In this document: one piece after another, positions 50,897 through 60,092 of the stretch
Layout of the letters: each line of letters starts with the position of its first letter
Position numbering within the stretch: the stretch's first letter is position 1
Assembly (NCBI RefSeq): GCF_900101265.1
Contig: NZ_FMZS01000001.1
Span: 248,001 to 312,000 of the forward strand
DNA length: 64,000 bases
Source of the DNA: Massilia sp. PDC64
Lineage (GTDB): Bacteria > Pseudomonadota > Gammaproteobacteria > Burkholderiales > Burkholderiaceae_D
Reading direction: 5' to 3'
Notes under the pieces: generated by a model
Seen by the model: the letters and a program-made list of their open reading frames with translations, nothing else
Databases searched by the model: none
What the model was told of the DNA's origin: nothing
Program-made: the position numbers and the translations under genes

Positions 50897-51540
50897 CAGA
50901 AAAAGCCACCATCCGCGTTTTTATTGCAGACGATCACGCCATCGTGCGTGAAGGCCTGAAACAAATCCTTGCCGAACACCGCGACATCGTTGTCGCGGGC
51001 GAAGCCGAGACCGGTCTCGATGCCGTCAAGCTGTTTCGCAAATCGCGCTGCAACGTGGTGCTGCTCGACATCTCGCTACCCGACCGCAACGGCATCGAAG
51101 TGCTCAAGCAGATCAAGAGCGAAAAGCCGGACCTGGCCGTGCTGATGCTGTCCATGCACCGCGAAGACCAGTACGCGATCCGTTCGCTGAAGGCGGGCGC
51201 GGCCGGGTATCTGACCAAGCAAAGCGCGCCGAAGGAACTCGTCAACGCGATCCGCCAGGTGGCGAGCGGCCAGCGCTACGTCAGCGCCCAGCTGGCCCAG
51301 GTGCTGGCAGCCCAGCTCGGCGAGAACCACGAAGCGCCCGTGCACGAATCGTTGTCCGACCGCGAATACCAGACCCTCACCCTGATTGCCTCCGGCAAGA
51401 CCGTCAGCGAGATCGCACGCGAGCTGTCGCTGTCGGTGAAGACAGTCAGCGAGTACCGCTCGCGCCTGCTGGCCAAGATGAAACTCAAGACCAGTGCCGA
51501 ACTGACCCACTACGCCATCCGCAACCAGCTCATTGACTGA
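50893..51540 (+). CDS. NarL/FixJ-family response regulator
   Basis: A 215-residue DNA-binding regulator paired with the kinase, overlapping it as ATGA. The receiver has Asp13/Asp14, the phospho-acceptor Asp59 in VLLDISLPDRNG and Lys in GYLTKQS. The LuxR-type helix-turn-helix is LSDREYQTLTLIASGKTVSEIARELSLSVKTVSEYRSRL minus flanks (about residues 150-200). Targets are unknown; the adjacent diguanylate cyclase and flagellin genes downstream are candidates by position only. Confidence 0.95.
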   Translation: MTEKATIRVFIADDHAIVREGLKQILAEHRDIVVAGEAETGLDAVKLFRKSRCNVVLLDISLPDRNGIEVLKQIKSEKPDLAVLMLSMHREDQYAIRSLKAGAAGYLTKQSAPKELVNAIRQVASGQRYVSAQLAQVLAAQLGENHEAPVHESLSDREYQTLTLIASGKTVSEIARELSLSVKTVSEYRSRLLAKMKLKTSAELTHYAIRNQLID

Positions 51541-51661
51541 TTTGCGCTTCGTCAATACAGTCGCTAAGACTGAGTGGTAATTCCGCGTTTTATCCGTGAT
51601 TTGATTTTTTGGCAGCGGCTTACCATGGCGACAATAAGAATTCCATATTGCAACGTCCAAA

Positions 51662-53236
51662 ATGTCCAGCCCACCACGCCCGCCGGGGGTTCCCGGCCTG
51701 AACCCTGCGGAAATCGCGCGCGAAGCGTTCCGCCGGCTCGCCACGCGGCGCATCGCGCCGACGCCGGACGCCTACCGCGAGATCTATAACGAGATCGCCG
51801 GCGTCGACGTCCTCCCGCCGCCCCCTCCCCCTGATCCGGGCGCCGAGAACGTGCTGTCCGGCTTCGCCCACAAGCTGGCCGACACGCCCGGCGAGCTGGC
51901 CGAGTTCGGCGCCCGCTTCAACCGCGCCGTCAAGCAGCGCGACTGGGACGGCTATGCCCGCACGCTGTCGCAACTGGCCGAGAAACACCTGCGCCGCCAC
52001 ACGCACCCCGCGATGGCGCTGGGCGCGGAGAACGGCGAAGCGAAGCTGCTGCGCGACCTGCTCAGCCGCACGCTGACGTTCGCCGTCGCGTCGCTGCTGT
52101 CGGGCACGCCGCACCTGTCCGGCGAAGCGGAATCGCTGGGCGCCGCCGTCAAGGCCGCGCACAGCGAGGAAGCGCTGCAGGAAATCGCCGGACGCCTGAA
52201 GGACTTGTGCTACCAGATCGAACTGAAGAGCGGCGACACGGCCGAACAGCAGGAACTGCTGCTGCGTCTCTTTAAACTGCTGCTGGAAAACGTGTCCGAA
52301 CTGCTGGACGACGACAGCTGGATGCGCGGCCAGATCGCCGCCGTGCAGGACCTGATCGCCGGTCCGCTCGACCACCGCGCGCTGGAAGACGCCACCCGCA
52401 GCCTGAAGGACGTCATCTACAAGCAGGGGCAGCTGAAACACGGCATCGCGGACGTCAAGGCGACCGTGAAGAACATGATGATGACGTTCATCGACCGCCT
52501 CGGCTCCGTGGCGGCGTCGACGGGCGATTTCCACGAAAAGATCGGCGGCTTTTCCGAGCGCATCCGCGGTGCCGGCAACATCGAGGAACTCAACGAGGTG
52601 CTGGAAGAAGTGCTGCGCGAGACGAAACTCGTGCAGGCCGAGGCGATGGCGTCGCGCGACCGCATGCTGGCCGCGCACCAGGAGGTGCAGGAAGCGGAGG
52701 CCCGCATCAAGGACCTGGAAGCGAAGCTGCAGCACATGAGCGAACTGGTGCGCGAAGACCAGTTGACGGGCAGTCTTAACCGTCGCGGCCTGGACGACGT
52801 GTTCGAGCGCGAAAGCGCGCGCGCCGACCGCCGCGGCACGCCCCTGTGCGTCGCCCTGCTCGACCTGGACAATTTCAAGAAGCTCAACGACACCTACGGC
52901 CACCTCGCGGGCGACAACGCACTGCGCCACCTCGTGAAGGTCGTGCGGGACACGCTGCGCTCGATGGACGTGATCGCCCGCTTCGGCGGCGAGGAATTCC
53001 TCATCCTATTGCCAGAAACGAATGTCGAAGCGGCATCCGCCGCGATGGTGCGCGTGCAGCGCGAGTTGACCAAGCACTTCTTCCTGCACGAAAACGAGAA
53101 GATGCTGATCACGTTCTCGTGCGGCGTCGCCTTGCGCCATCCGAACGAGGACCAGGCCAGCCTGATGGCGCGCGCTGACAAGGCCATGTACCAGGCCAAG
53201 CAGAGCGGCAAGAACCGGGTCGTGGTGGCTGACTGA
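51662..53236 (+). CDS. Diguanylate cyclase (GGDEF domain)
   Basis: Synthesises cyclic di-GMP. The 524-residue soluble protein has a helical N-terminal region (about 1-370), including a coiled coil before the catalytic domain (about residues 320-365), and a C-terminal GGDEF domain. The active-site loop is GGEEF (442-446), and LDLDNFKKLNDTYGHLAGD provides metal and substrate residues. No RxxD inhibitory site is evident just before GGEEF. Its position before the flagellar genes, and the PilZ protein in the same cluster, fit control of motility by c-di-GMP. Confidence 0.95.
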   Translation: MSSPPRPPGVPGLNPAEIAREAFRRLATRRIAPTPDAYREIYNEIAGVDVLPPPPPPDPGAENVLSGFAHKLADTPGELAEFGARFNRAVKQRDWDGYARTLSQLAEKHLRRHTHPAMALGAENGEAKLLRDLLSRTLTFAVASLLSGTPHLSGEAESLGAAVKAAHSEEALQEIAGRLKDLCYQIELKSGDTAEQQELLLRLFKLLLENVSELLDDDSWMRGQIAAVQDLIAGPLDHRALEDATRSLKDVIYKQGQLKHGIADVKATVKNMMMTFIDRLGSVAASTGDFHEKIGGFSERIRGAGNIEELNEVLEEVLRETKLVQAEAMASRDRMLAAHQEVQEAEARIKDLEAKLQHMSELVREDQLTGSLNRRGLDDVFERESARADRRGTPLCVALLDLDNFKKLNDTYGHLAGDNALRHLVKVVRDTLRSMDVIARFGGEEFLILLPETNVEAASAAMVRVQRELTKHFFLHENEKMLITFSCGVALRHPNEDQASLMARADKAMYQAKQSGKNRVVVAD

Positions 53237-53288
53237 CAACCACGACGACGGAAAATAAATTTTTTTTCGCCCTAAAGTTCCCCAATTC

Positions 53289-53323
53289 GTCGCCGCCAAG
53301 GCCAGCCCGCTTCCGGCGGCGAC
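53289..53323 (+). terminator. Hairpin after the diguanylate cyclase gene
   Basis: GTCGCCGCC (53289-53297) and GGCGGCGAC (53315-53323) form a 9-bp stem with a 17-base loop. A T-rich stretch follows at 53331-53343. It probably ends the cyclase transcript. A sigma-28-like sequence, TAAAGTTC-N11-GCCGCCAA (53273-53299), overlaps it and may be fortuitous. Confidence 0.6.
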
Positions 53324-53356
53324 ACAAAAATTTCGATTTTTTTCGCTCTCGCCCTC

Positions 53357-53383
53357 TAAACTTTTTCCGTAGAGCACCGTTAC
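53357..53383 (+). promoter_or_regulatory. Putative sigma-28 (FliA) promoter of fliC
   Basis: TAAACTTT, 11 bases, then ACCGTTAC, compared with the FliA consensus TAAAGTTT-N11-GCCGATAA. It lies 104 bases upstream of the flagellin ATG and outside the preceding terminator. The -10 half is imperfect. Confidence 0.5.
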
Positions 53384-53486
53384 CTGCATCAACAGCGGTT
53401 TGATTGTCACAGAACAGCGTGACAGACCAAAGTGAATCTGAGTGGCACGTCGCCACGCCCTGTAAGACCAAGTCTGGAGAGACACC

Positions 53487-54929
53487 ATGTCGTCCGTTAT
53501 CAATACCAACGTTGCATCCCTGAACGCTCAGCGTAACCTGTCCACCTCGCAATCTTCGCTCAACACCTCGATCCAGCGCCTGTCGTCGGGCCTGCGCATC
53601 AACAGCGCAAAAGACGACGCCGCCGGTCTGGCAATTTCGGACCGTATGAATTCGCAGATCAAAGGTATGACCCAGGCTGTCCGTAATGCGAACGACGGTG
53701 TGTCGATGGCCCAGACGGCCGAAGGCGCCCTGGCGAGCTCGGGCGACATGCTGCAGCGTATCCGCGAACTGGCAGTGCAATCTTCGAACGCTTCGAACTC
53801 GGCCAGCGACCGCAAGGCACTGCAGACCGAGGTGACCCAGCTGACGTCGGAACTGAACCGCGTCGCCAACACCACCCAGTTCAACGGCCAGAACCTGCTG
53901 GACGGCTCGATGGGCACCGCGAACTTCCAGGTCGGCGCCAACGCCAACCAGCTGATCTCGATGACTGGTTCGAACTTCTCGACGAACACCTACGGCAACA
54001 ACACCAAGTCGAGCGACGGCAGCATCCAGACGGCCGCCGGCACCACGGCCGGTGTCGTCCAGGTCGACGGCCCGCTGGGCTCGACGTCGACCACAGCCAT
54101 GCCGGTCAACGCCACCGCCAAGGATACGGCCAAGGCGATCAACGACATCTCCGGCACGACCGGCGTCACCGCGTCCGCGCAGACCAATACGCTGCTCAAG
54201 GGTAACGGCGGCACCTCGTACGACCTGACGCTGCAATCCGACGGTAACGCCGTCCAGATCACGTTCAAGGTCGGCGGCAACGGCACCTCGGCAGACGATT
54301 ACGCCGCCGCCATCAGCGCCTTCAACGCCCAGAGCGCCAAGACGGGCGTGACCGCGGCGTACGACAAGGACAACCAGGGTATCAAGCTCACCAATGCCGC
54401 CGGCAACGACATCAGCCTGACCGACGGTACCAACACCAACGCGACGATCCAGGCCTACAATGGCGACGGCACGATCAACGCCACGACGCAGGCCCTGGGT
54501 ACCACCACCGCCACCGCCAAGGGCACGGTCACGTTCGATTCGGCCGGCAGCTTCACCCTGACGGAAACGACGGCAAGCGGCCTGTCGAACATCGCCGGCT
54601 CGTCGACCCTGAGCGCGGTTGCCGATATCGACGTCAGCACCTTCGATGGCGCCCAGAAAGCGATCCGCACGGCCGACGCGGCCCTGGCCAAGGTCAACGA
54701 CCAGCGCGCGCAGCTCGGCGCACTGCAGTCGCGCTTCGACTCGACGATCTCGAACCTGCAATCGTCGAACGAAAACCTGTCTGCATCGCGCAGCCGCATC
54801 GTCGACACCGACTTCGCTTCGGAAACCGCGAACATGACCCGCGGCCAGATCCTGCAGCAAGCTGGTACTTCGATGCTGGCGCAAGCCAACTCGCTGCCGA
54901 ACGGTGTCCTGTCGCTGCTGCGTGGCTAA
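53487..54929 (+). CDS. fliC: Flagellin
   Basis: Subunit of the flagellar filament, exported through the flagellar type III apparatus. The 480-residue protein has the conserved D0/D1 ends: MSSVINTNVASLNAQRNL with LSSGLRINSAKDDAAGLAI at the N-terminus, and DFASETANMTRGQILQQAGT with SLPNGVLSLLRG at the C-terminus. The Ser/Thr/Gly-rich middle (about 180-390) is the surface-exposed variable region. No cysteine is apparent, as is usual. GGAGAGAC precedes the ATG. A strong terminator follows, so fliC is probably monocistronic. Confidence 0.98.
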   Translation: MSSVINTNVASLNAQRNLSTSQSSLNTSIQRLSSGLRINSAKDDAAGLAISDRMNSQIKGMTQAVRNANDGVSMAQTAEGALASSGDMLQRIRELAVQSSNASNSASDRKALQTEVTQLTSELNRVANTTQFNGQNLLDGSMGTANFQVGANANQLISMTGSNFSTNTYGNNTKSSDGSIQTAAGTTAGVVQVDGPLGSTSTTAMPVNATAKDTAKAINDISGTTGVTASAQTNTLLKGNGGTSYDLTLQSDGNAVQITFKVGGNGTSADDYAAAISAFNAQSAKTGVTAAYDKDNQGIKLTNAAGNDISLTDGTNTNATIQAYNGDGTINATTQALGTTTATAKGTVTFDSAGSFTLTETTASGLSNIAGSSTLSAVADIDVSTFDGAQKAIRTADAALAKVNDQRAQLGALQSRFDSTISNLQSSNENLSASRSRIVDTDFASETANMTRGQILQQAGTSMLAQANSLPNGVLSLLRG

Positions 54930-54967
54930 TTGGTAATGTAATAAGCCCCCGCTAGCGGTGTAAAGTG

Positions 54968-55003
54968 ATTCCTCGGCTGGAGTAATTCAGCCGAGGAATT
55001 TTT
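54968..55003 (+). terminator. Intrinsic terminator of fliC
   Basis: ATTCCTCGGCTG (54968-54979), an 8-base loop, and CAGCCGAGGAAT (54988-54999) form a perfect 12-bp stem followed by a T-run. It lies 39 bases after the fliC stop. Confidence 0.93.
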
Positions 55004-55017
55004 GCTAGGGAATGATC

Positions 55018-55371
55018 ATGAACATTCAACCAGTGGCTTCATCCGCCCCTCCTCGCGTGGAGGACCGCACGCTCCAGCCGACACCGTCGGCCGGAGCGAC
55101 GGAGTCGGCCAGCAAGAGCAAGCCTGCCGATGGCGCCAAGCCGTCACACGAGGATGTGTCGGCCGCCGTCAAGAAAATGAACGAGGCGATGCTGGGTTCG
55201 TCGCAGAGTTTGCAATTCTCGATCGACGAAGACAGCAAGGACATCGTCGTCAAGGTGATCGACCAGAGCACCAAGGAAGTCGTGCGCCAGATTCCTTCCA
55301 AGGAAGCGCTGCAGATCGCCAAATCGATCGACAAGATGCAGCAGGGTCTGCTCATCAACCAGACCGCCTGA
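55018..55371 (+). CDS. flaG: Flagellar protein FlaG
   Basis: A 117-residue protein with a disordered Ser/Pro/Lys-rich N-terminal half and the conserved FlaG core LQFSIDEDSKDIVVKVIDQS with VVRQIPSKEALQIA. FlaG affects filament length in Pseudomonas and related bacteria; its biochemical role is unclear. ATG 55018 is preferred to ATG 55012 because AGGG at 55007-55010 has suitable spacing only to the former. It lies between fliC and fliD, the usual place. Confidence 0.9.
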   Translation: MNIQPVASSAPPRVEDRTLQPTPSAGATESASKSKPADGAKPSHEDVSAAVKKMNEAMLGSSQSLQFSIDEDSKDIVVKVIDQSTKEVVRQIPSKEALQIAKSIDKMQQGLLINQTA

Positions 55372-55396
55372 ACGCTCGACATCTGTTCTCCCATAG

Positions 55397-55424
55397 AGCG
55401 CGGGCTGCGGCCCGCGCTTTACGT
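55397..55424 (+). terminator. Terminator-like hairpin between flaG and fliD
   Basis: AGCGCGGGC (55397-55405), loop TGCG, and GCCCGCGCT (55410-55418) form a 9-bp stem followed by TTACGTTTTT. It would separate the flaG transcript from the fliD unit, which has its own promoter-like site downstream. Confidence 0.75.
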
Positions 55425-55463
55425 TTTTCCTCTCGGCACGGAAATAACGCACATTTCCCACTC

Positions 55464-55490
55464 TCAAGTACGGTTTGCTTCTGTCGATAA
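55464..55490 (+). promoter_or_regulatory. Putative sigma-28 (FliA) promoter of fliD
   Basis: TCAAGTAC, 11 bases, then GTCGATAA. The -10 half matches the FliA consensus GCCGATAA at seven of eight positions. It lies 34 bases upstream of the fliD GTG. Confidence 0.65.
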
Positions 55491-55523
55491 TGACTTACAT
55501 TATCGCTTTCACAGGAGAAACAA

Positions 55524-58169
55524 GTGGGACTCAGCTCACCTGGTATCGGTTCCGGCCTCGACGTCAACACCCTCGTCAGCAAGCTGATGGCGGCCGAGTC
55601 GGCGCCGCTCTCGCGATACGACATGAAGACGGGGGCGTACCAGGGCAAGCTGACGGCCTATGGCCAGGTCAGCTCGGCCGTCGGCGCGTTCCAGAGCGCG
55701 CTGTCCACGTTGAACTCCGCCAATACGTTCAGCGCACTGACCGCCACCTCCAGCAACAAGGACCTCATGTCCGCCACTGCGAGCAAGGGTGCCGTGCCGG
55801 GCAAGTACAAGATCAACGTCACGCAGCTCGCCCAGGCGCAAAGCCTGATGACGAGCGGCCAGGCCAGCAACAGCAAGCAGATCGGTGACGGCAGCAAGAC
55901 CACGCTGACCTTCCAGTTCGGCACCGTCAACGGCGGCACGTTCGGCACGACGGGCAACCCGCTCGGTGTCGGCATCGCGACGTCCGGCATCGCCAGCGGC
56001 TCGCTGACCATCAACGGCACCGCGATCAGCACGAACGGCACGACGCGCAGCGCGCGCGACCTCGCCCAGGTCATCAACGACGAATCCGACAACACCGGCG
56101 TCACCGCCAAGGCGGGCACGACGACCACGTCGACCACGCTGTTCAGCGGCTTCGGCGACGTCACCGTTACCAGCGGCGGCAGCTATGCGCTGTCGGTGGG
56201 CGGCGTCAAGGTCGCGTCGTCGGACGGCAGCACGACCGTGACGGCCGCGTCGATCGATGCCGCGCTCGCCACGAATACGGTCCAGGACGGCCTCGCGGCG
56301 GCGAACATCACGATGAGCGGCACGGCCGCGGGCGGCGACCTGCAGTTCTTCGCGGCCGACGGTTCCAACATCAACATCACGGAAGCGGTCACGGGCAGCG
56401 TCACCGGCGGCATCGGCCTGTCGAGCGCCACGGCCAACACGGGTTCGAGCACCACCGTGACGGCCGGCGTGACGCTCAGCTCGGCCGACGGCAGCCAGAT
56501 CGAGATCGGCGGCAACAATCCGGCCGCGGCCGGCCTCACGAAGGGCAGCGCCGGCAGTTATATCGGCGCCGGCTTCGTCCAGGACGGCGCCCAGGCCAGC
56601 GGCACCGTCACGCTCGATACGAAGGACCAGACGCTGCAGGGCATCCGCGACGCCATCAACAAGGCGAACATCGGCGTGACCGCGACCATCGTGTCGGACG
56701 GCAGCGACAATCCGTACCACCTCGTGATCACGTCGAACAAGACCGGCGCGAAATCGTCGATGAAGATCAGCGTCGACGGCGCCGACGGCGGCCCCGTGAA
56801 CGCCGGCATCGCCAGCCTGCTGGGCTACGATCCGGGCGCCACGCAGGGCATGACGCAGACGAGCGGCGCGCAGGATACCAAGCTGACCATGAACGGCATC
56901 GCCGTCTCCAGCGACAGCACGACGGTGGACGACGTCGTCCAGGGCGTGAGCATGGACCTGAACGCGACCGGCTCCACGACGCTGACGGTCGGCCAGGACA
57001 CGGGCTCGGTGTCGACCGCGATCAACGGCTTCGTCAAGGCCTACAACGACCTGAACTCGACGATCGCGAAGCTGACTGCATACGATCCGGACACCAAGAC
57101 CGGTGGCGTGCTGCAGGGCGATTCGGCCGTGCGCTCCATCCAGACCCAGCTGCGCCGCGTGCTCGGTACCCCGGTCACGGGCCTGGACAGCAACATGACG
57201 AACCTGCCCCAGGTCGGCATCACGTTCGGGCAGGACGGCAGCCTGAAGGTCGATTCGACCAAGCTGAACGACGCGATCTCGAAGAATTTCAGCGACATCG
57301 CGGGCCTGTTCGCGGCGGCCGGCACCGTCAGCGACGGCGGCCTCACGTTTAACAAGTCGGGCACCGCGACCCAGCCGGGCGAATACGCCGTCAACATCAC
57401 GAAAATGGCGACGCAGGGTACGCTGAAGAGCAGCAGCCCGCTGTCCGGCTCGACGACGATCGCCGCAAACACGACCTGGACCGTCACGCTGAACCAGACC
57501 GACCCGGCAACGGATACCAAGGTCCAGAACATCAAGATCCCGTCCGGCACTTACACGAACGACCAGCTGTCGTCCATGCTGCGCGCCGCCATCAACGGCA
57601 ACAGCACGTTTTCCTCGGCCGGCGACAGCGTCGAGACGTCGCTGGACGCGTCCGGCAACCTGTCGATCTCGTCGAGCAAATACGGCGAGACATCGAACAT
57701 TTCGATCGTCAGCGTCACCGGCACGCCTGTCAGCGACCTGTTCGGTACCGCCACGCCGACCGTCGGCACCGACGTCGAGGGCACCATCGGTGGCGTCGCC
57801 GCGACGGGCAACGGCCAGGTGCTGACCGCCGCCGACGGCTCGAAGGCGGCCGGTATCCAGATCACGGTCAACAGCGGCGTCACTGGCGACCGGGGCACCG
57901 TGACGTTCTCGCAAGGCTATGCCTACGCGCTGACGAACCTGGCGACGAGCTTCACCGGCAAGGGCAGCCTGCTCGCCAGCAAGACGGATGGCCTGAACGC
58001 CAGCATCAAGGCCGTGGCCGACCAGCGCGACCGCTTCAGCCAGCACCTGACGCAGGTCGAGGCCATGTACCGCGCTCAATTTACTTCGCTCGACTCGATG
58101 CTGCAGTCGATGCAAACCACGCAAAGTTACCTGACCCAGCAGCTGGCCGCCATCTCGGCCAACCGATAA
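55524..58169 (+). CDS. fliD: Flagellar filament cap protein FliD
   Basis: Pentameric or hexameric cap that inserts flagellin at the filament tip. It begins MGLSSPGIGSGLDVNTLVSKL and ends in the conserved coiled-coil region (RFSQHLTQVEAMYRAQFTSLDSM minus ends). At 881 residues it is far longer than the ~450-residue E. coli/Pseudomonas proteins. The extra length is Thr/Gly/Ser-rich, with several flagellin-hook-IN-like repeats (such as ARDLAQVINDESDNTGVTA and LQGIRDAINKANIGVTATI), i.e. enlarged D2/D3 surface domains. The start is a GTG with AGGAG eight bases upstream. fliS follows after 22 bases. Confidence 0.95.
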   Translation: MGLSSPGIGSGLDVNTLVSKLMAAESAPLSRYDMKTGAYQGKLTAYGQVSSAVGAFQSALSTLNSANTFSALTATSSNKDLMSATASKGAVPGKYKINVTQLAQAQSLMTSGQASNSKQIGDGSKTTLTFQFGTVNGGTFGTTGNPLGVGIATSGIASGSLTINGTAISTNGTTRSARDLAQVINDESDNTGVTAKAGTTTTSTTLFSGFGDVTVTSGGSYALSVGGVKVASSDGSTTVTAASIDAALATNTVQDGLAAANITMSGTAAGGDLQFFAADGSNINITEAVTGSVTGGIGLSSATANTGSSTTVTAGVTLSSADGSQIEIGGNNPAAAGLTKGSAGSYIGAGFVQDGAQASGTVTLDTKDQTLQGIRDAINKANIGVTATIVSDGSDNPYHLVITSNKTGAKSSMKISVDGADGGPVNAGIASLLGYDPGATQGMTQTSGAQDTKLTMNGIAVSSDSTTVDDVVQGVSMDLNATGSTTLTVGQDTGSVSTAINGFVKAYNDLNSTIAKLTAYDPDTKTGGVLQGDSAVRSIQTQLRRVLGTPVTGLDSNMTNLPQVGITFGQDGSLKVDSTKLNDAISKNFSDIAGLFAAAGTVSDGGLTFNKSGTATQPGEYAVNITKMATQGTLKSSSPLSGSTTIAANTTWTVTLNQTDPATDTKVQNIKIPSGTYTNDQLSSMLRAAINGNSTFSSAGDSVETSLDASGNLSISSSKYGETSNISIVSVTGTPVSDLFGTATPTVGTDVEGTIGGVAATGNGQVLTAADGSKAAGIQITVNSGVTGDRGTVTFSQGYAYALTNLATSFTGKGSLLASKTDGLNASIKAVADQRDRFSQHLTQVEAMYRAQFTSLDSMLQSMQTTQSYLTQQLAAISANR

Positions 58170-58191
58170 CTGGATTTACTGGAGAAGCATC

Positions 58192-58650
58192 ATGTTTGGA
58201 ACCATGAAACGCGGCGTCAACGCCTATCACAATGTGAGTATCGAGACCGGCATCGCCTCGGCCTCGCCCCACAAGCTGATCGTCATGCTGTACGACGGCG
58301 CCCTCGTCGCGCTGCTGAGCGCCAAGACGAACATCGCTGCCGGCAACATCGCCGCCAAGGGTTCGGCCATCTCGAAGGCCATCTCGATCATCGACAACGG
58401 CCTGCGCGCCTCGCTCGACAAGAACGCCGGCGGCGAGATCGCGGCCAACCTGGACGCCCTGTACGACTACATGAGCCGCCGCCTGCTGCACGCGAACCTG
58501 AAGAACGACGTGACCATCATCGACGAAGTGCACGGCCTCCTGTCCGACCTGCGCGGCGCATGGGTGGAGATCGGCGACAAGGTCCAGCAGCCGCAGCAGG
58601 TCGCAGCACCCACGGCCATGCCGAAAGCCCCGACCCTGGCAAGCGCGTGA
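58192..58650 (+). CDS. fliS: Flagellin export chaperone FliS
   Basis: Binds the C-terminus of flagellin in the cytoplasm and prevents premature assembly. The 152-residue helical protein contains the family core AYHNVSIETGIASASPHKLIVMLYDGA minus ends, then YDYMSRRLLHANLKND and LRGAWVEI. The Pro/Ala-rich C-terminal 25 residues extend beyond the typical ~130. It is located between fliD and fliT in an apparent operon. GGAG precedes the ATG. Confidence 0.96.
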   Translation: MFGTMKRGVNAYHNVSIETGIASASPHKLIVMLYDGALVALLSAKTNIAAGNIAAKGSAISKAISIIDNGLRASLDKNAGGEIAANLDALYDYMSRRLLHANLKNDVTIIDEVHGLLSDLRGAWVEIGDKVQQPQQVAAPTAMPKAPTLASA

Positions 58651-58663
58651 GAGGAGCACGACG

Positions 58664-58987
58664 ATGATGACGAATACCGAAATCGCCGCCCTGTACGAAG
58701 CCATGGTCGGCATCACCGACCAGATGCTGGCCGCCGCCACCGCGGCCGACTGGGACCGCCTGCTCCAGCTCGAACACCAGTGCGCCGCGTGCGTGCGCCA
58801 GCTGAAGGACAACGGTGACAGCCCGCTGGCCGGCCAGGAACGCGTGCGCAAGGTGAACGCGATCCGCAAGATGCTCGATTCCGATCGCAAGATCCGTGAC
58901 CTGACCCAGCCGTGGATGGCAAAGCTGCAGGCCATGATCTCCAACAAGACCGTCGAACGCCGCGTCGCGCGCGCCTACGGCGTCTGA
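58664..58987 (+). CDS. fliT: Flagellar chaperone FliT-like protein
   Basis: A 107-residue all-helical protein, downstream of fliS by 13 bases. FliT in other bacteria is the export chaperone for FliD and modulates FlhDC. Sequence conservation of FliT is low, so the call rests on size, helical content (ADWDRLLQLEHQCAACVRQL, then RKVNAIRKMLDSDRKIRDLT minus ends) and invariable position after fliS. AGGAG precedes the ATG. Confidence 0.8.
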   Translation: MMTNTEIAALYEAMVGITDQMLAAATAADWDRLLQLEHQCAACVRQLKDNGDSPLAGQERVRKVNAIRKMLDSDRKIRDLTQPWMAKLQAMISNKTVERRVARAYGV

Positions 58988-58997
58988 CCGCTGAACG

Positions 58998-60092
58998 ATG
59001 CTGCCGCGCGATAGCGTCTCGCTGACCCAGGTCGCGGCAACCCGTCCCGCCTTACCCGTCGGCGATCCGCGCCAGCAAGCCTTTGCGCGCGCGCTCGCCA
59101 ATCTCGTCGGCCAGTCGATGCCGGCCGACGTGTTGACGAAACTGCCCGACGGCAGCTTCGTCGTCCGCATCAACGACATGGCGGCGCGCATGCCGCTGCC
59201 CCAGGGTGCCCAGGTCGGCACGCAGGTACCGTTGACCCTCGTGACGGTCGCGCCGCGACCCACGTTCCAGGTCCAGACGGGCCAGGGTGCCCCCGCGTTT
59301 GCCGAAGCGGGGCCGCCGCTGCCGGAAGGCGCCAGCCCGCAATCGTCCCCGCTCGCTTACCTGGAAGGCAAGGATGCCGCCGCGCTGACGCGCACGGCCG
59401 CGCTGCTCGCCGGCGCGCGCGGCCTCGCGCAACTGGCCGGCGGCACGGCCGACGGTGCCAACACGCAGATCAGCACGGCCGGCAAGATGCTGGGCGACGT
59501 CATCGCGGCCGCGCAGAAAGCGCAGACGCAAGCGACCGCCGCCGTCGGCCGCACGCCGCTGCTAGGGGCGCCATCGGAGGACGCGGGCGCGATCGCGCAG
59601 GCATTGAAGGATGGCCTCGGCAAGAGCGGACTGTTCTACGAATCGCACGTGGCCGAATGGGCCGAAGGCGTCCGCCCCCGCGCCGATCTCGCGGCCGAGC
59701 CGCAGGCGCGCGGCATGCCGCCGCCCACGGATCCGAACACGGCCCAGTTCATCAACCTGCAGCTGAACGCGCACGAACAGGGAAAAGTCGCCTGGCAGGG
59801 CCAGTTGTGGCCGGGCCGCGACATGGAGTGGGACGTGGAACGGGACGCTTCCGGCGGCGAAGATGAGAACGGCGGCACGTGGCAGAGCAGCCTGCGCCTG
59901 CGCTTCGGCGCGTTGGGCGAGGTGGCGGCGCGCGTCGTGCTGTCCGGCGGCCAGTTGCACATCCGCCTCGATGCCCAGGACGAGGCGATCAAGGGCTTGC
60001 TGGACGCGCACCGCGCGCGCCTGGCCGATGCGCTCGACGCGGCGGGCACGCCCCTCTCCACGCTGACCATCCACGACGATGGCCAGGGATGA
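58998..60092 (+). CDS. fliK: Flagellar hook-length control protein FliK
   Basis: Exported ruler that stops hook growth and switches export specificity at FlhB. The 364-residue protein has a poorly conserved Ala/Pro/Gln-rich N-terminal part and a C-terminal FliK domain (about 240-355: WDVERDASGGED, SSLRLRFGALGEVAARVVLSGGQLHIRLDAQDE minus ends, ALDAAGTPLSTLTIHDDG). The last gene of the unit, an FlhB-C-terminal-like protein, overlaps it. In other betaproteobacteria the same FliK/FlhB-like pairing follows fliT. Confidence 0.85.
   Translation: MLPRDSVSLTQVAATRPALPVGDPRQQAFARALANLVGQSMPADVLTKLPDGSFVVRINDMAARMPLPQGAQVGTQVPLTLVTVAPRPTFQVQTGQGAPAFAEAGPPLPEGASPQSSPLAYLEGKDAAALTRTAALLAGARGLAQLAGGTADGANTQISTAGKMLGDVIAAAQKAQTQATAAVGRTPLLGAPSEDAGAIAQALKDGLGKSGLFYESHVAEWAEGVRPRADLAAEPQARGMPPPTDPNTAQFINLQLNAHEQGKVAWQGQLWPGRDMEWDVERDASGGEDENGGTWQSSLRLRFGALGEVAARVVLSGGQLHIRLDAQDEAIKGLLDAHRARLADALDAAGTPLSTLTIHDDGQG

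Noticed and set aside
53273..53299. Sigma-28-like TAAAGTTC-N11-GCCGCCAA as the fliC promoter
   Set aside because: It overlaps the terminator hairpin of the preceding gene. The site at 53357-53383 lies beyond the terminator and is preferred, although its -10 is weaker.
55536..58124. Long antisense open frame opposite fliD
   Set aside because: Arg/Ala/Asp-rich translation without recognisable domain, a shadow of the fliD repeats.
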